NCBI GenBank assembly: GCA_902525355.1
Contig: CABZGO010000009.1
Location: forward strand, 1-50,553
From: an uncultured Pelagibacteraceae bacterium
Lineage (GTDB): Bacteria; Pseudomonadota; Alphaproteobacteria; Pelagibacterales; Pelagibacteraceae
Length of the DNA: 50,553 nucleotides
Direction of reading: 5' to 3'
Within the stretch, counting starts at the first letter, position 1. Every line of letters starts with the position of its first letter. The notes beneath the pieces were generated by a model, which was given only the letters and a program-made list of their open reading frames with translations, was not told the origin of the DNA and made no database searches. This document shows positions 49,483 to 50,553 of the stretch, piece after piece. Both the position numbers and the translations under genes were made by a program.

Positions 49483-50553
49483 TTAACCTTTTACAACTTC
49501 TCTTGTATTTGCGTTGTAAGATTCTGTAAATGGTATATCTACTATTACTGCATCAACTGGTTTACCTGGAGTTTCAGAATATTTTTCTGGCAAATGTACC
49601 TTGAACTTAGATCCTACTTTTCCTTTTGGAAATCCATTTGCGTTCAACGTTCCATCAAATGGCACATAACCCATAGCAATGTTCTGTTTTTTTTCAGGAT
49701 GATACCAAGGAGAAGTAATAAAACCTATAGGTTCTCCACCACCTTCATCAGAAATTAACCAAAAATCAGGCGCATACTCTTCAATTGGTTTTCCACCTAA
49801 TTCAAGACCAACTAATTGAAGTTTGTATGGTTTGTGACCTGCTTTTAAATCAGCTTTCATTTTTTCAAGAGATTTCTTTCCTACGTAATCTGCTTTCTTG
49901 TTCCATTCTCCTTTACCAGATAATGATACTTGATAACCTAAATTACATTGAAAAGGATTATGCTGGTTGTCCATATCTTGACCCCAAGAAAGAATCCCAG
50001 CTTGAATTCTTCTATGGTGTGCAGGCGCAATAACCATTAGGCTATGTTTTTTTCCTGCTTCAAGAACAGCATTCCACATATCTTCTGCGTATAACGTACA
50101 TTCTCTTAAATAAATTTCATAACCAGCTTCACCAGAAAACCCTGATTGAGATATCACGCAGCTTCTTCCACCAATTTTTGCTTCAGCTAAACCGTAGAAT
50201 GGCATATTGTCAAAATCAACTTGATCTCCGCATAAATCCTTCATTAATGCTTTAGATTTTGGTCCTTGTATCTGAACAGGGCTTACATCTATTTCATCAA
50301 TTTCTACGTCAAATCTCTCATCAGCATTTACGCCTTGTAAATAAAGACCTATATCACTATCAGATAAACTAAACCAAAATTCATCTTTAGATATTCTTAA
50401 GAGAATAGGATCATTTAATACTCCTCCATATGCATTACAAAGAATTACATATCTTGCTCTCATTGGAGAAATTTTTGTAGCATCTCTTGTGATTACATAG
50501 TCAACAAATTTTTCTGCATCTGGACCCTTCACTCTAATTTGTCTTTCTACAGC
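49483..50553 (-). CDS. DmdA/GcvT-like THF-dependent demethylase, C-terminal part (start outside the window)
   Basis: At least 356 residues of a GcvT-fold protein; the frame stays open to the window edge (AVERQIRVKGPDA), so a start at the internal GTG 50532 is not real. YGGVLNDPILLRI and FWFSLSDSDIGLYLQG match the DmdA-like branch, and VQIQGPKSK, SGFSGEAGYEIYL and QAGILSWGQDMDNQHNPF are GcvT-fold folate-pocket blocks. The reaction is probably transfer of a methyl group from a sulfonio or ammonio compound to THF. It differs clearly from the SAR11 DmdA sequence as I remember it, so DMSP demethylase is possible but not certain. Another GcvT-type C1 enzyme in this methyl-rich locus. Confidence 0.75.
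   Translation of the reverse strand, partial: AVERQIRVKGPDAEKFVDYVITRDATKISPMRARYVILCNAYGGVLNDPILLRISKDEFWFSLSDSDIGLYLQGVNADERFDVEIDEIDVSPVQIQGPKSKALMKDLCGDQVDFDNMPFYGLAEAKIGGRSCVISQSGFSGEAGYEIYLRECTLYAEDMWNAVLEAGKKHSLMVIAPAHHRRIQAGILSWGQDMDNQHNPFQCNLGYQVSLSGKGEWNKKADYVGKKSLEKMKADLKAGHKPYKLQLVGLELGGKPIEEYAPDFWLISDEGGGEPIGFITSPWYHPEKKQNIAMGYVPFDGTLNANGFPKGKVGSKFKVHLPEKYSETPGKPVDAVIVDIPFTESYNANTREVVKG

Noticed and set aside
50530..50532. GTG as start of the DmdA-like gene
   Set aside because: The frame continues upstream without a stop to the window edge with family-like sequence (AVERQIRVKGPDA), so the gene is cut by the window, not started here.
1..50553. Mobile elements, CRISPR arrays, tRNA or rRNA genes
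   Set aside because: I looked for transposase/integrase motifs, regularly spaced repeats and cloverleaf-like GC-rich stretches in all gaps and found none. All gaps are shorter than 300 bases.

Overview
The window looks like a stretch of a streamlined, strongly AT-rich marine alphaproteobacterial genome, most likely of the SAR11 clade (Candidatus Pelagibacter-like). The basis is the very AT-rich DNA, the tight packing (most gene junctions are overlaps or gaps of a few bases, and no gap reaches 300 bases), and a gene set dominated by methylated-amine, glycine-betaine/TMAO and one-carbon metabolism. I saw no rRNA, tRNA, CRISPR array, transposase, integrase or phage gene. The taxon is inferred from gene content and composition only.

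Layout. Positions 1-12745, all on the minus strand, hold a photolyase N-terminus, a diaminopropionate-ammonia-lyase-like gene, and two parallel sets of a glutamine-synthetase-like ligase plus a three-gene split glutamate-synthase-like enzyme. Set 1 (1431-5676) fits gamma-glutamylmethylamide synthetase GmaS plus N-methylglutamate synthase MgsABC. Set 2 (8076-12745) is a paralogous set. An Amt transporter, a 137-aa unknown and two tiny single-span membrane proteins lie between them. Positions 12812-16924 (minus) hold a flavin amine-oxidoreductase-like gene, a small MarR-like regulator and trimethylamine N-oxide demethylase tdm. Positions 17070-22750 (plus) hold a quaternary-amine/TMAO-type ABC transporter (binding protein, then three small envelope proteins, then ATPase and a double permease). 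Positions 22755-33777 hold glycerol kinase, trimethylamine monooxygenase tmm (minus), glycerol-3-phosphate dehydrogenase, and a sugar-type ABC transporter with no ATPase, followed by a GH63-like glycosidase, an iron-type alcohol dehydrogenase and a class I amidotransferase. Positions 33769-42297 hold formate-THF ligase fhs (minus), heterotetrameric sarcosine oxidase soxBDAG (plus) and a folate/biopterin-type transporter (minus). Positions 42304-45417 hold small housekeeping genes and purK/purE. Positions 45505-48901 (plus) hold an M19-dipeptidase-like protein, a 551-aa unknown, a DUF3726-like protein and a 55-aa zinc-ribbon protein. The window ends with a Yip1-like membrane protein and the C-terminal part of a DmdA/GcvT-like demethylase (minus).

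How the parts fit. TMA is oxidised to TMAO (Tmm), and TMAO is taken up by the ABC transporter and demethylated to dimethylamine with the C1 unit going to folate (Tdm). Monomethylamine is joined to glutamate (GmaS) and converted to N-methylglutamate (Mgs). A SoxBDAG-type enzyme can demethylate sarcosine (or N-methylglutamate) to methylene-THF, and Fhs links folate C1 units to formate and ATP. No dimethylamine monooxygenase was recognised, so the dimethylamine-to-methylamine step is open. The flavin oxidoreductase and the second ligase/synthase set are the candidates I would test. A second theme is glycerol or glycosyl-glycerol scavenging (ABC transporter, GH63-like hydrolase, GlpK, GpsA).

Most notable: the twin amine-glutamylation sets with different cofactor signatures, the small membrane proteins around Amt, candidate operators in the tdm/transporter divergent promoter, and the dipeptidase-like/DUF3726/zinc-ribbon operon of unknown function.
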